This document shows, in pieces, positions 48,943-58,396 of a stretch of 64,000 nucleotides of DNA (position 1 is its first letter; every line of letters begins with the position of its first letter). Made by a program: the position numbers and the translations under genes. Origin of the DNA: Halorussus gelatinilyticus (lineage in GTDB: Archaea > Halobacteriota > Halobacteria > Halobacteriales > Haladaptataceae); the NCBI RefSeq assembly GCF_023238445.1, contig NZ_CP096658.1:3224001-3288000 (forward strand), in the 5' to 3' direction. Below the pieces are notes generated by a model. It ran no database searches. It saw only the letters and a program-made list of their open reading frames with translations, and was not told where the DNA came from.

Positions 48943-50328
48943 TCAGTTGAACGCCTGCGTCAGTTGCTTGTAGGTCTTGTCTACGTTCCAGCCCGAGGTG
49001 AACGTGGACATCGCGTCGCCGAAGTTGCTCTTGGCTTCCGGCGGGATGGCGAGTCCGTGCTGGATGGACTTGACCTGCGACTCGGAGTTGGCGAAGTCGT
49101 CCATCTGGCGGCTGAGGAACGGCCCGAACTTGTCTTTGGGCACGTCGGTCCGCGGCGGAATCGACCCCTTCTTGGGGTTGAACCGCTCTTGAGCCTCCAC
49201 GGAACCGCAGTACTGGAGGAACTTCTCGGTGGCCTTCGGCGACGGGTTGTTCTTCGGGAACGGGAACGAGTCCATGTTGAGCGCGTAGATGCCGTCAGTG
49301 CCGGGGAACGGAACCTGCCCCCAGTCCTTCTCGAACTCGAAGCCGTCCTGTCCGCGGTACATGCCCGCGGCCCAGTCGCCCTGATGGAAGAAGGCGGCTT
49401 CGCCGTTGATGACCTTCTTGTTCGCCTCGGTCCACGAGATGGAGCCGGCGTCGTCGTTGAAGTACTGCTTGTACTCCTTGACGATGCTGAGCGAGTCCTT
49501 GATGGCCTTCTTGTTCGCCTCGACCTTCCCCTCGGTGAAGGCGACGTAGGTCTCACGCCCGTACTCGCCGAGCAGGACCTGCGCCCAGAGCTGGGAGGTG
49601 GACCACGCGGACTTGGTCTGGTGGGCCATGCCGACCGCGTCGGTCTTGTTCTCGACCTTCTTCATCGCCGAGACGAGGTCACTGGGCTTCGAGATGGACG
49701 AGGGGTCCACGCCCGCCGACTCCACGACCTTCTTGTTGTAGAAGAGGTTGTTGAGTCGGTGGATGTTGATGGGGACCGTGACGAACTTCCCGCCGGGCTT
49801 GGCGACGTCCTTCGGTCCCTGCTTGTACGCGCTCTTCATGTCGTTGGTGCCCCACACGGAGTCACCGATGTCCTTCAGCTTGTTCGCGTCCACGAACGGC
49901 TGGAGGTGCGCGCCGGGCCACGCCTGCCACGAACTCGGCGGGTTTTTGTTCAGGACGCGCTTCTTGATGACCGTCTTGAGGTTCTGACCCGCACCGCCGG
50001 GGACCGGGTTCTGGTTGACCTTGATGTCCGGGTGCTTCTGCTTGAAGCCCTCGAACAGCGCCTCGACCGCCGCGGCACCGTCGCCGCCGGTCCACCAGTG
50101 CTGGACCTCCAGCGTGTTGTAGTTCGAGGAGGAGTCCTCGGTCGTGGTGTCGCCGCCGTCGGACGACTCCGTGGTCGTCTCCGAACCAGAGTCGGTGGTC
50201 GTCGTAGAGTCGCCTTCGCCACCGCCGCCCATGCAACCGGCCAGCCCGGTTACGCCGATAGTACCCGCACCGGCCGCCTTGATGTAGTCGCGCCGAGAAA
50301 CGTCGGAACCTTCGTTGGCATCTGTCAT
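48943..50328 (-). CDS. sugar ABC transporter substrate-binding lipoprotein
   Basis: 461 residues. Tat-type R12-R13 ('SRRDYIKAAGAGTIG') and a lipobox 'LAGC' (Cys32) give an exported lipoprotein; a Thr/Ser/Glu-rich linker (37-66) follows. The domain starts 'LEVQHWWTGGDGAAAVEALFEGFKQKHPDIKVNQNPVPGGAG', a motif of the glucose/mannose-type family (GtsA/TsgA-like), and includes 'VPINIHRLNNLFYNKKVVESAGVDP'. It begins the operon of binding protein, two permeases and ATPase. The likely ligand is a hexose; not proven. A strong palindrome lies 182 bases upstream. Confidence 0.92.
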   Translation of the reverse strand: MTDANEGSDVSRRDYIKAAGAGTIGVTGLAGCMGGGGEGDSTTTTDSGSETTTESSDGGDTTTEDSSSNYNTLEVQHWWTGGDGAAAVEALFEGFKQKHPDIKVNQNPVPGGAGQNLKTVIKKRVLNKNPPSSWQAWPGAHLQPFVDANKLKDIGDSVWGTNDMKSAYKQGPKDVAKPGGKFVTVPINIHRLNNLFYNKKVVESAGVDPSSISKPSDLVSAMKKVENKTDAVGMAHQTKSAWSTSQLWAQVLLGEYGRETYVAFTEGKVEANKKAIKDSLSIVKEYKQYFNDDAGSISWTEANKKVINGEAAFFHQGDWAAGMYRGQDGFEFEKDWGQVPFPGTDGIYALNMDSFPFPKNNPSPKATEKFLQYCGSVEAQERFNPKKGSIPPRTDVPKDKFGPFLSRQMDDFANSESQVKSIQHGLAIPPEAKSNFGDAMSTFTSGWNVDKTYKQLTQAFN

Positions 50329-50509
50329 ACTGTAAGCCTAAGAGATAAAATGCAGTACCAGCTACTTAAGCGTTGTTGAAATTAATGCGTCTCCGAGTAA
50401 ATTGTTAATCGGTAGCACAGTCTCCGAGAATAGCCCGTTCAAAGCCGTAAAGTTCCGTATTTCCGCATCTATGTTCGTGAATTTAGTCGGGTGTATACTC
50501 GAACGTACC

Positions 50510-50525
50510 ACCCGTCTAGACGGGT
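50510..50525. promoter_or_regulatory. perfect 16-bp palindrome upstream of the sugar ABC operon
   Basis: ACCCGTCTAGACGGGT is identical to its reverse complement. It stands in the 416-base gap 50329-50744, which is AT-rich up to about 50560 and then GC-rich (with a small GCCGCCG-N7-CGGCGGC hairpin at 50606-50626). A minus-strand frame of 65 codons from 50559 crosses the palindrome but is basic and AT-rich and was not called. A TATA box for fumC lies at about 50711-50720. Confidence 0.5.
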
Positions 50526-50744
50526 ATTTTATAACTACAGCCGTTGTGAACTTCGCCATCGTGACACTGGTTTGACTATCTAAGCGACGGAACGCGTCTT
50601 CGATGCCGCCGAACGGAACGGCGGCCGCTTCGAGCGCCTGCGCCCTTCGCTTCGATGCTCACGGCTCTCGTCTCGTCCCCGTCAGTGCGGCGTCGAGACC
50701 GAGTGCGCACGATATTTATCTGCGGGGGAAGGACCTTCGAACGT

Positions 50745-52157
50745 ATGAGCGACGAGGACTACCGAATCGAAGAGGACAGTCTCGGAGAGATGCAGGTCCC
50801 GACCGACGCCTACTGGGGGGCACAGACCCAGCGCGCGCTCCAGAACTTCCCCATCTCGGGCATCACGTTCGGGCGGCGGTTCGTCCGCGCTCTCGGCGTC
50901 GTCAAGAAGTCCGCTGCGCGAGCGAACCGCGACCTCGAACTGATTCCGGAGGACAAGGCCGACGCCATCGTCGAGGCCGCCGACGAAGTCATCGAGGGCC
51001 GCCACGACGACCAGTTTCCCGTGGACGTGTTCCAGACCGGGAGCGGGACCTCCACGAACATGAACGCCAACGAGGTCATCGCCAACCGCGCCACCGAAAT
51101 CTACGGCGGCGAGGTCGGCACGCGCGAGATTCACCCCAACGACCACGTCAACTTCGGCCAGTCGTCCAACGACGTGATTCCGACCGCGATGCACGTCGCG
51201 TCGCTGGAGGCCGTCGAGAAGGACCTCCTGCCCGCGCTCGACTCGCTCCGCGAAGCCCTCGAAGCCAAGGAAGCGGAGTTCGACGGCGTGGTCAAGACGG
51301 GCCGCACCCACCTGCAGGACGCCACGCCGGTCCGACTCGGACAGGAGTTCGGCGGCTACCGCACGCAGGTCGAGAAGGGACTCGCGCGCCTCGACCACGT
51401 CAGAGACCACCTCTCGGAGTTGGCCCTCGGCGGCACCGCGGTCGGCACCGGACTGAACACCCACCCCGACTTCCCGGAGAAGGCGGCCGAGTACATCTCC
51501 GAGGAGACCGGCGTCGAGTTCCGCGAGGCCGACGACCACTTCGAGGCCCAAGCCGCCCACGACGCGATGTCCGAGGCCCACGGCGCGCTCCGGACCATCG
51601 CGGGGTCGCTCAACAAGATCGCCAACGACCTGCGCCTGCTCGCCTCCGGACCCCGGAACGGACTCGGCGAGTTGGAGCAACCGGAGAACCAGCCCGGTAG
51701 CTCCATCATGCCCGGCAAAATCAACCCCGTCGTCGCCGAGGCGGTCAATCAGGTCCACAAGCAGGTCGTCGGCAACGACGCCGCCGTGAGCGCGGGCGCG
51801 GCCGAGGGCCAGATCGACCTCAACCTCTACAAGCCCGTCCTCGCGCACAACTTCCTCCAGTCCGCCGAACTGCTCGCCAACGCCAGCGAGGTGTTCGGCG
51901 AGAAGTTCGTCCGGAAACTCGAAGCCAACGAGGAACACGTCGAACGGCAGGTCGAACAGAGCATGGCGCTCGCCACGGCGCTCAACCCCCACATCGGCTA
52001 CGACAAGGCCAGCGACGCCGCCAAGACCGCGCTGAAGGAGGACAAGACCGTCAAGCAGGTCGTCGTGGAGAAGGGCTACCTCAGCGAGGAGGAGGCCGAG
52101 GAGGTCATCGACCCCGAGAAGATGACCCACCGCGGGATTCTGGGTAGCGACGACTGA
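50745..52157 (+). CDS. fumC: class II fumarate hydratase
   Basis: 470 residues from ATG 50745. Converts fumarate to malate in the citric-acid cycle. N-terminal 'YRIEEDSLGEMQVPTDAYWGAQTQRALQNFPISG', the substrate-site 'GSGTSTNMNANEVIANRA', 'VKTGRTHLQDATPVRLGQEFGGY' and the superfamily signature 'GSSIMPGKINP' (318-328) with the catalytic flexible loop Ser. The frame extends upstream but the promoter (cgatatttatctg, about 25-35 bases before the ATG) marks the start. Monocistronic. Confidence 0.96.
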   Translation: MSDEDYRIEEDSLGEMQVPTDAYWGAQTQRALQNFPISGITFGRRFVRALGVVKKSAARANRDLELIPEDKADAIVEAADEVIEGRHDDQFPVDVFQTGSGTSTNMNANEVIANRATEIYGGEVGTREIHPNDHVNFGQSSNDVIPTAMHVASLEAVEKDLLPALDSLREALEAKEAEFDGVVKTGRTHLQDATPVRLGQEFGGYRTQVEKGLARLDHVRDHLSELALGGTAVGTGLNTHPDFPEKAAEYISEETGVEFREADDHFEAQAAHDAMSEAHGALRTIAGSLNKIANDLRLLASGPRNGLGELEQPENQPGSSIMPGKINPVVAEAVNQVHKQVVGNDAAVSAGAAEGQIDLNLYKPVLAHNFLQSAELLANASEVFGEKFVRKLEANEEHVERQVEQSMALATALNPHIGYDKASDAAKTALKEDKTVKQVVVEKGYLSEEEAEEVIDPEKMTHRGILGSDD

Positions 52158-52217
52158 GTCGTACGACCCCGTCCAGCGTCGGTCCATCCGCTGCGGTTTC
52201 GCCGGAACGGGGGTGAG

Positions 52218-52625
52218 TCATTCCTGTGTCTGCCGAATCAGGGACAGTAGCTCCCGCGCGTCCGAGAGCTTTTTCTGACGGAGTTCTTCCCCGATGGAGG
52301 GCGAATCTAAGCCTTCGAGCGCGTTGAGCGCGCGGTCGATTCCATAGATGCTCCGGACGAGACGCTCGCCCTCCTCGTACGTGATGTCCTCGCGGTCGAT
52401 TCGCTGTTTGCGTTCGAGACGCTCCCGCTTGAGTTTCGTCTTCATCGCCTCGATTCGGTCGCGCTCGTCGTCGGGAATCGTATCGAGACGCTTACACTCG
52501 AACACGAACTCGTTCAGGTCGATGGTGGTTCCCTGAACGGTGAGTTCGTCGGGAATCTCGCGTCCGACCGTCGCCGACGAACGCTGCGTCCTGTCGAGGA
52601 GCCGTCGTCGTTGGCGTTCGTTCAT
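52218..52625 (-). CDS. DUF5788-type haloarchaeal protein
   Basis: 135 residues from ATG 52625. 'NERQRRRLLDRTQRSSATVGREIPDELTVQGTTIDLNEFVFECKRLDTIPDDERDRIEAMKTKLKRERLERKQRI' is a helical conserved stretch, followed by 'YEEGERLVRSIYGIDRALNALEGL'. It is likely the haloarchaeal DUF5788 family. No known function; Arg/Lys-rich helices suggest interaction with nucleic acid or the ribosome, but nothing direct shows this. Confidence 0.76.
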   Translation of the reverse strand: MNERQRRRLLDRTQRSSATVGREIPDELTVQGTTIDLNEFVFECKRLDTIPDDERDRIEAMKTKLKRERLERKQRIDREDITYEEGERLVRSIYGIDRALNALEGLDSPSIGEELRQKKLSDARELLSLIRQTQE

Positions 52626-52736
52626 GGTGTTCGTGTCCGTAACTCGAACTGACGGCAGGATAAGCGTTCGGAGCAATCCGTTACTCTGAGCGAAATGACA
52701 CCAACGTTTACCTTCCGAGGACCGTAGGTTCGCGCG

Positions 52737-53627
52737 ATGAACGACGGAGAATCGGACCCGACGGAGGTGTTCGACCTCGTCGGGAATTCCACTCGGATGA
52801 ACGTTCTCCGAGCGCTAGCCAGCGCCCACAGCGACGCGCCCACCGACCCGTGGCTCGAATACGGCGAACTCCAAGAGGCCGCGGGCGTCAGCGACAACGG
52901 GAACTTCAACTACCACCTCGACCAACTCGACGACCTCGTCGTGAAGCGTGAGGCGGGATACCGACTCTCGCGCATCGGAATGGGAGTCGTCTCGACGGTT
53001 ACCTCCGGGTTCTTCGACCCGAAGTGGACGTGGGGACCGGTCGATGCGCCTGGGGACTGCCTCTACTGCGACGACTCGCCGCAACTCCGCTACGAGGACG
53101 GGATACTCTGGCTCGGGTGCGGAACGGACGACCACGACGTTCCCCTGTCGGTTCCGCCGAGCCTCCTCGACACGCACCCCGAGGAGGACGTGGTCGAACA
53201 GATCGCGTTCCTCGAAAACCAGTGGAGCGCGCAGACCCGCCGAGGAATCTGCTCGGAGTGTCAGGGCTACGTCGACGGTGAGATCGAGTTCGGCGGCGCA
53301 CGAGCCGACCACTACCACTACCACGGACACTGTCACCGCTGCGGATTTCAACACGGCATCCCGGTGGGACTGTTCCTCGTCGGTCACCCCGCCGTCGTCA
53401 ACTTCTTCTACGAACGCGGAATCGACGTTCGGGCTACCCCGTTCTGGACGTTGGAGTTCTGCAAACCCGGCAGTGAGACGGTGCTGTCCGAGAGTCCGCT
53501 CCGGTTGCGGGTGGACGTAACCCACGACGGCGAGACGCTGTCGCTCACGCTGAATCGAGAGGGATCGGTCGTCTCCACCGAGCGAACCGAAGGCCCCGCC
53601 GAAGCGAGCGCGGAACGGGAACCGTGA
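52737..53627 (+). CDS. ArsR-like winged-helix regulator with Cys-rich domain
   Basis: 296 residues. N-terminal winged helix 'EVFDLVGNSTRMNVLRALAS...YGELQEAAGVSDNGNFNYHLDQLDDLVVKREAGYRLSRIG' (residues 9-82) is of the haloarchaeal DUF7347 type. Then comes a zinc-ribbon-like part: CLYCDD near residue 103, and 'ICSECQGYVDGE' with 'HCHRCGF' further on, enough for one or two zinc sites. The end is a beta-rich domain of about 80 residues. Likely a transcription regulator sensing metal, redox or ligand. Divergent from DUF5788 gene. Confidence 0.82.
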   Translation: MNDGESDPTEVFDLVGNSTRMNVLRALASAHSDAPTDPWLEYGELQEAAGVSDNGNFNYHLDQLDDLVVKREAGYRLSRIGMGVVSTVTSGFFDPKWTWGPVDAPGDCLYCDDSPQLRYEDGILWLGCGTDDHDVPLSVPPSLLDTHPEEDVVEQIAFLENQWSAQTRRGICSECQGYVDGEIEFGGARADHYHYHGHCHRCGFQHGIPVGLFLVGHPAVVNFFYERGIDVRATPFWTLEFCKPGSETVLSESPLRLRVDVTHDGETLSLTLNREGSVVSTERTEGPAEASAEREP

Positions 53628-53683
53628 CGAGCGGCCCGATTGCCCATCAACCGTTTCAGGCTGGCTACCGTGTCTCCTGTACA

Positions 53684-54079
53684 ATGTCCGACAGCGACAC
53701 CGCGAGGTTCGACATGACTCGCAACGAAGCGCGGGTAGTCATCGCCGCGCTCTCCGACGAGGAGATGACCGCCTCGGGCGACCGGGGGATGCGCCTCCAG
53801 AACGTGCAGGACCACCTCGCCGCGGAGTTCGACTTCGACGAACACCGAGGCGTGGAGAAGGGCGAGATGGCCGCCGAGGACGACACGGGATGGCTCGACA
53901 ACGACGCCATCTTCGGCGGTAACGACCCCGACGACACCGAGGAAATCGAACTGTCCCGCGCCGAGGCCGACGTCGTGACCGACGCGCTGACCGACTTCGA
54001 GTTGGACGAGACCCACGAGAATGCCGGGACCGCCGAGAACGTGCGCCAGCGAATCGCCGACTCGTTCGACGACCGGTAG
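53684..54079 (+). CDS. protein with duplicated 35-residue module, unknown function
   Basis: 131 residues from ATG 53684. It contains two related segments: 'MTRNEARVVIAALSDEEMTA' (residues 11-30, with 'GMRLQNVQDHLAAEF') and 'LSRAEADVVTDALTDFELDE' (with 'TAENVRQRIADSF'), separated by an acidic spacer. The common pattern is (S/T)-R-x-E-A-x-V-V-x-x-A-L-(S/T)-D...N-V-x-x-x-(I/L)-A. An internal duplication of a helical hairpin is likely. Function unknown. Confidence 0.75.
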   Translation: MSDSDTARFDMTRNEARVVIAALSDEEMTASGDRGMRLQNVQDHLAAEFDFDEHRGVEKGEMAAEDDTGWLDNDAIFGGNDPDDTEEIELSRAEADVVTDALTDFELDETHENAGTAENVRQRIADSFDDR

Positions 54080-54112
54080 TACCCTCCGGCGACGGTCGAA
54101 CCGTCCGAGGCT

Positions 54113-54814
54113 TCAGAACGGGAGCGCGGCGGTGAGCGCGCCGGCGATACTGCCGACGACGGTCTCCCAGACCGAGAAGCCCGTGAAGATGGACAGCACG
54201 GTGTCGAGACCGAAAAAGAGGAACAGCACCGCCCCGGCGTAGTGGGCCTTCCGCACGTCGAACTTGTGAGAGAAGGTGTGGAAGAAGAAGGCGTTGGCGA
54301 GGCTGACCGGGAGGATGGCCAGCATCTCGCCCGCCCAGATGGCCGACGTCGCACCGTACTGGGTCGCGAGACCGATGGTGACCAGTTGGGTCTTGTCGCC
54401 GAACTCGCCGGTGACCATCATCACGAAGATGGGGAGGAAGCCGCCGAAGACGGTGGGAACCTCGCGGCCGAACACCGACACGTCGAGGTCGCCGGTGCCC
54501 ATCATCCCCCCGTCGGTCTCGGCGAGCGTCTCGCCGCGCTCGGGGGCCGACCGCACGAGGAGCGCCGCGAAGGCGAGGAAGAGCGCCGCGGTGAACGCGT
54601 CGAGGTAGACCTGCGGGAGCGCGCCCTGTAGCGCGCTCCCGAACCAGATTTCGAGCGCGGTCCATCCGGCGAACGCGCTCCCGGCGGCCCCGACGACGAT
54701 CCACGGGTTGTACCGCGTCGAGAGACCGGCGATGATGAACTGGACCTTCTCGCCGGGAAGCACGGCCAGTTGCGCGGTGAACGCCACGACGACGATTTCG
54801 AGCCAGCCGGTCAT
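54113..54814 (-). CDS. Gdt1/TMEM165 (UPF0016) cation transporter
   Basis: 233 residues from ATG 54814. Two homologous three-helix halves: first 'LEIVVVAFTAQLAVLPGEKVQFIIAGLST' (E22 in P-G-E-K-V-Q), second 'LPIFVMMVTGEFGDKTQLVTIGLATQYG' with the canonical E137-x-G-D-K-T. Relatives transport Ca2+ and Mn2+ in exchange for protons. The first half lacks the usual G-D. It is translated from an ATG that overlaps (ATGA) the stop of a 23-codon upstream frame. An operator-like palindrome is 13-26 bases before that upstream ATG. Confidence 0.88.
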   Translation of the reverse strand: MTGWLEIVVVAFTAQLAVLPGEKVQFIIAGLSTRYNPWIVVGAAGSAFAGWTALEIWFGSALQGALPQVYLDAFTAALFLAFAALLVRSAPERGETLAETDGGMMGTGDLDVSVFGREVPTVFGGFLPIFVMMVTGEFGDKTQLVTIGLATQYGATSAIWAGEMLAILPVSLANAFFFHTFSHKFDVRKAHYAGAVLFLFFGLDTVLSIFTGFSVWETVVGSIAGALTAALPF

Positions 54815-54882
54815 CGAGCCGCCACCTCCGCGGTCTCGCGTAACCGAATCGCCCGCGACGCGTGGACGAAGAGAGAGAGCAT
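54811..54882 (-). CDS. possible upstream mini-ORF of the Gdt1 gene
   Basis: ATG 54882 begins a 23-codon frame (MLSLFVHASRAIRLRETAEV plus three residues) whose TGA overlaps the ATG of the Gdt1 gene. Its ATG is 25-33 bases downstream of a TATA-like TTTTAGTTT, so a leaderless transcript would start with this mini-ORF. Either a leader peptide coupling translation or a chance frame; a TTG at 54892 in the Gdt1 frame is an alternative start but gives a poor N-terminus. Confidence 0.4.
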   Translation of the reverse strand: MLSLFVHASRAIRLRETAEVAAR

Positions 54883-54894
54883 GGTTGGTCAAAA

Positions 54895-54908
54895 TTAGAT
54901 ACGTCTAA
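54895..54908. promoter_or_regulatory. metal-box-like operator of the Gdt1 gene
   Basis: TTAGATACGTCTAA: TTAGA/TCTAA arms with 4-base spacer. It has the same 5-4-5 architecture as the DtxR-type box at 21679-21696 (TTAGG-CCAA-CCTAA) and sits between a TATA candidate (about 54907-54915) and the mini-ORF start at 54882. Consistent with Mn- or Fe-dependent control of a Mn/Ca transporter. Confidence 0.5.
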
Positions 54909-55040
54909 ACTAAAATGGCTTTCTTTCTAATCGGGGGCTCGAAGCCGGCTTCGAGTCGTTGGGACTGTCGAAATCTACCGACTCGGGAGAGAAAAGCGAC
55001 GTGGCCGACTCGGAGGACGCGACCGAGTTCGGCTGATTCG

Positions 55041-55760
55041 CTACTGGTTCCGACTGGATTCGAGGTAGAGATGTCCGAGCGCGAGTCCGAACAGCGGGAG
55101 CAGGACCGCGGACAGTCCGGCGGAGACGACCCCGCCGACCAGCGTGTACTGGCCGAAGACGCTCGCCGCCAAGTTCGAAGCGCCGATAGAGGCGAAGTAG
55201 ACGAGACTGACACCGAATATCTTGAGGACGTTCCCGCCACCCGCCCGCCACCCGGCCTTCAGACTGGCGAGTGGACCCTTCCCGTCGATGACGCAGGCCG
55301 GGAACGACAGCAGGAGTCTGTGGAACAGGTAGACGCCCGGCAGGACGAACGCGAAGAGGCCGAGGACCGAGATAATCCACATCGGGATAGCCACGGCCAC
55401 GAGCGCCGGAACGCGCTTCGCGGCACCGCGGACGTGGTCGCCGAGCGGTCGCTCGCGGTTCGCCACGGCGTCCTCCGAACTGGTGTACGCGACGCCCCAG
55501 ACCACCGCGAGCGCGACGACGTACGCGAAGTACACCGGCCAGACCCAACCGGCGATCTCCGGAACCGCGTCGGGTGTGGGCCGCGAGATGCCGAAGAGCG
55601 CGACGACCGACAGCGACGCGACGGCGAGCGCGAAGCCGACGAGTTCGAGGCGGCCGGTCAGCGCCTCCCACGACCACCGGAGCGTGTCGCCGATACCGAG
55701 GGTCCGGACGTGGACGCTGTCGGTCGGTTCGACCGATTCGTGGTGTCGTTCTGTTCCCAT
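55041..55760 (-). CDS. multi-pass membrane protein of unknown function
   Basis: 239 residues. A polar N-terminus of about 25 residues, then 'GIGDTLRWSWEALTGRLELVGFALAVASLSVVALFG' and five or six more helices. The periodic 'HLRGAAKRVPALVAVAIPMWIISVLGLFAFVLPGVYLFHRLLLSFPACVIDGKGPLASLKAGWRAGGGNVLKIFGVSLVYFA' resembles the glycerophosphodiester-phosphodiesterase-associated membrane domain and haloarchaeal DUF7847-like proteins. Role not known. Monocistronic. Confidence 0.7.
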   Translation of the reverse strand: MGTERHHESVEPTDSVHVRTLGIGDTLRWSWEALTGRLELVGFALAVASLSVVALFGISRPTPDAVPEIAGWVWPVYFAYVVALAVVWGVAYTSSEDAVANRERPLGDHVRGAAKRVPALVAVAIPMWIISVLGLFAFVLPGVYLFHRLLLSFPACVIDGKGPLASLKAGWRAGGGNVLKIFGVSLVYFASIGASNLAASVFGQYTLVGGVVSAGLSAVLLPLFGLALGHLYLESSRNQ

Positions 55761-55838
55761 CGATTCTCGGTTAACAGACGGTTGATATAAATTACGGGGG
55801 TGTGCGGGAGTTGGCGCGGCTCTCCCGACGGTCCGGCG

Positions 55839-57767
<1,929 letters not shown>

Positions 57768-57931
57768 CGAATTCGGTAATCCTCGGTAGGTATTGCCAGC
57801 CAACTCAAAAACCTTGCCGAACCAGCATGCGCGTCCGACTTCCGGTCGCCGATTCACCACCGACGCAGACGGGGAAGTCGCCACCAGCGCAGACGGGGAG
57901 ACTTATCGGCCGCGAGGCACTTGTATCGGGT

Positions 57932-58396
57932 ATGGAAGTGCTGAATCCGCGCGTCCGCTTCGCTTGGACCGTCGGTGCGGTCGTGACCGCAGGTATCGTC
58001 GGCGTCCTCGCGGCGGTGGTCAGCCGGTTCACCCTCGGTCCCTTCGCCACCGTGGGCCTCGCCGTCGCCGCTGGGGCGCTGGCGCTCGGCCTCGTCTTCG
58101 TCGTGTTGCGCTACCGGAGCTGGAGGTTCGAGGTGCGCGAGGACGACCTCTATCTCGAACGCGGCGTCCTGACGCGGGTCAACACCGTGGTCCCGTTCGT
58201 CCGCGTCCAGCACGTCGATACTCAGCGCGGCCCGGTCGAGCGCGCCCTCGGACTGGCGAGCGTCGTCGTCTACACCGCCGGTTCGCGCGGGGCCGACGTG
58301 TCGATTCCCGGCCTGACCCCCGAGCGAGCCGACGACCTCCAAGAACAGCTCCGTCGCCTCGCCATCGAGAGCGAGCGCGAGACCGACGCCGTATGA
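57932..58396 (+). CDS. bacterial-PH (bPH2, YdbS-like) membrane protein
   Basis: 154 residues from ATG 57932, with a TATA-like 'cttatcgg' about 30 bases before. Two N-terminal membrane helices (15-62) are followed by one bPH2 domain: 'YRSWRFEVREDDLYLERGVLTRVNTVVPFVRVQHVDTQRGPVERALGLASVVVYTAGSRGADVSIPGLTPERADDLQEQLRRL'. In bacteria YdbS and YdbT act together at the membrane. Its stop overlaps the start of the next gene (ATGA). Confidence 0.86.
   Translation: MEVLNPRVRFAWTVGAVVTAGIVGVLAAVVSRFTLGPFATVGLAVAAGALALGLVFVVLRYRSWRFEVREDDLYLERGVLTRVNTVVPFVRVQHVDTQRGPVERALGLASVVVYTAGSRGADVSIPGLTPERADDLQEQLRRLAIESERETDAV

Noticed and set aside
50362-50559. 65-codon minus-strand frame upstream of the sugar ABC operon
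   Set aside because: AT-rich, not acidic, and runs through a perfect palindrome and the presumed control region.
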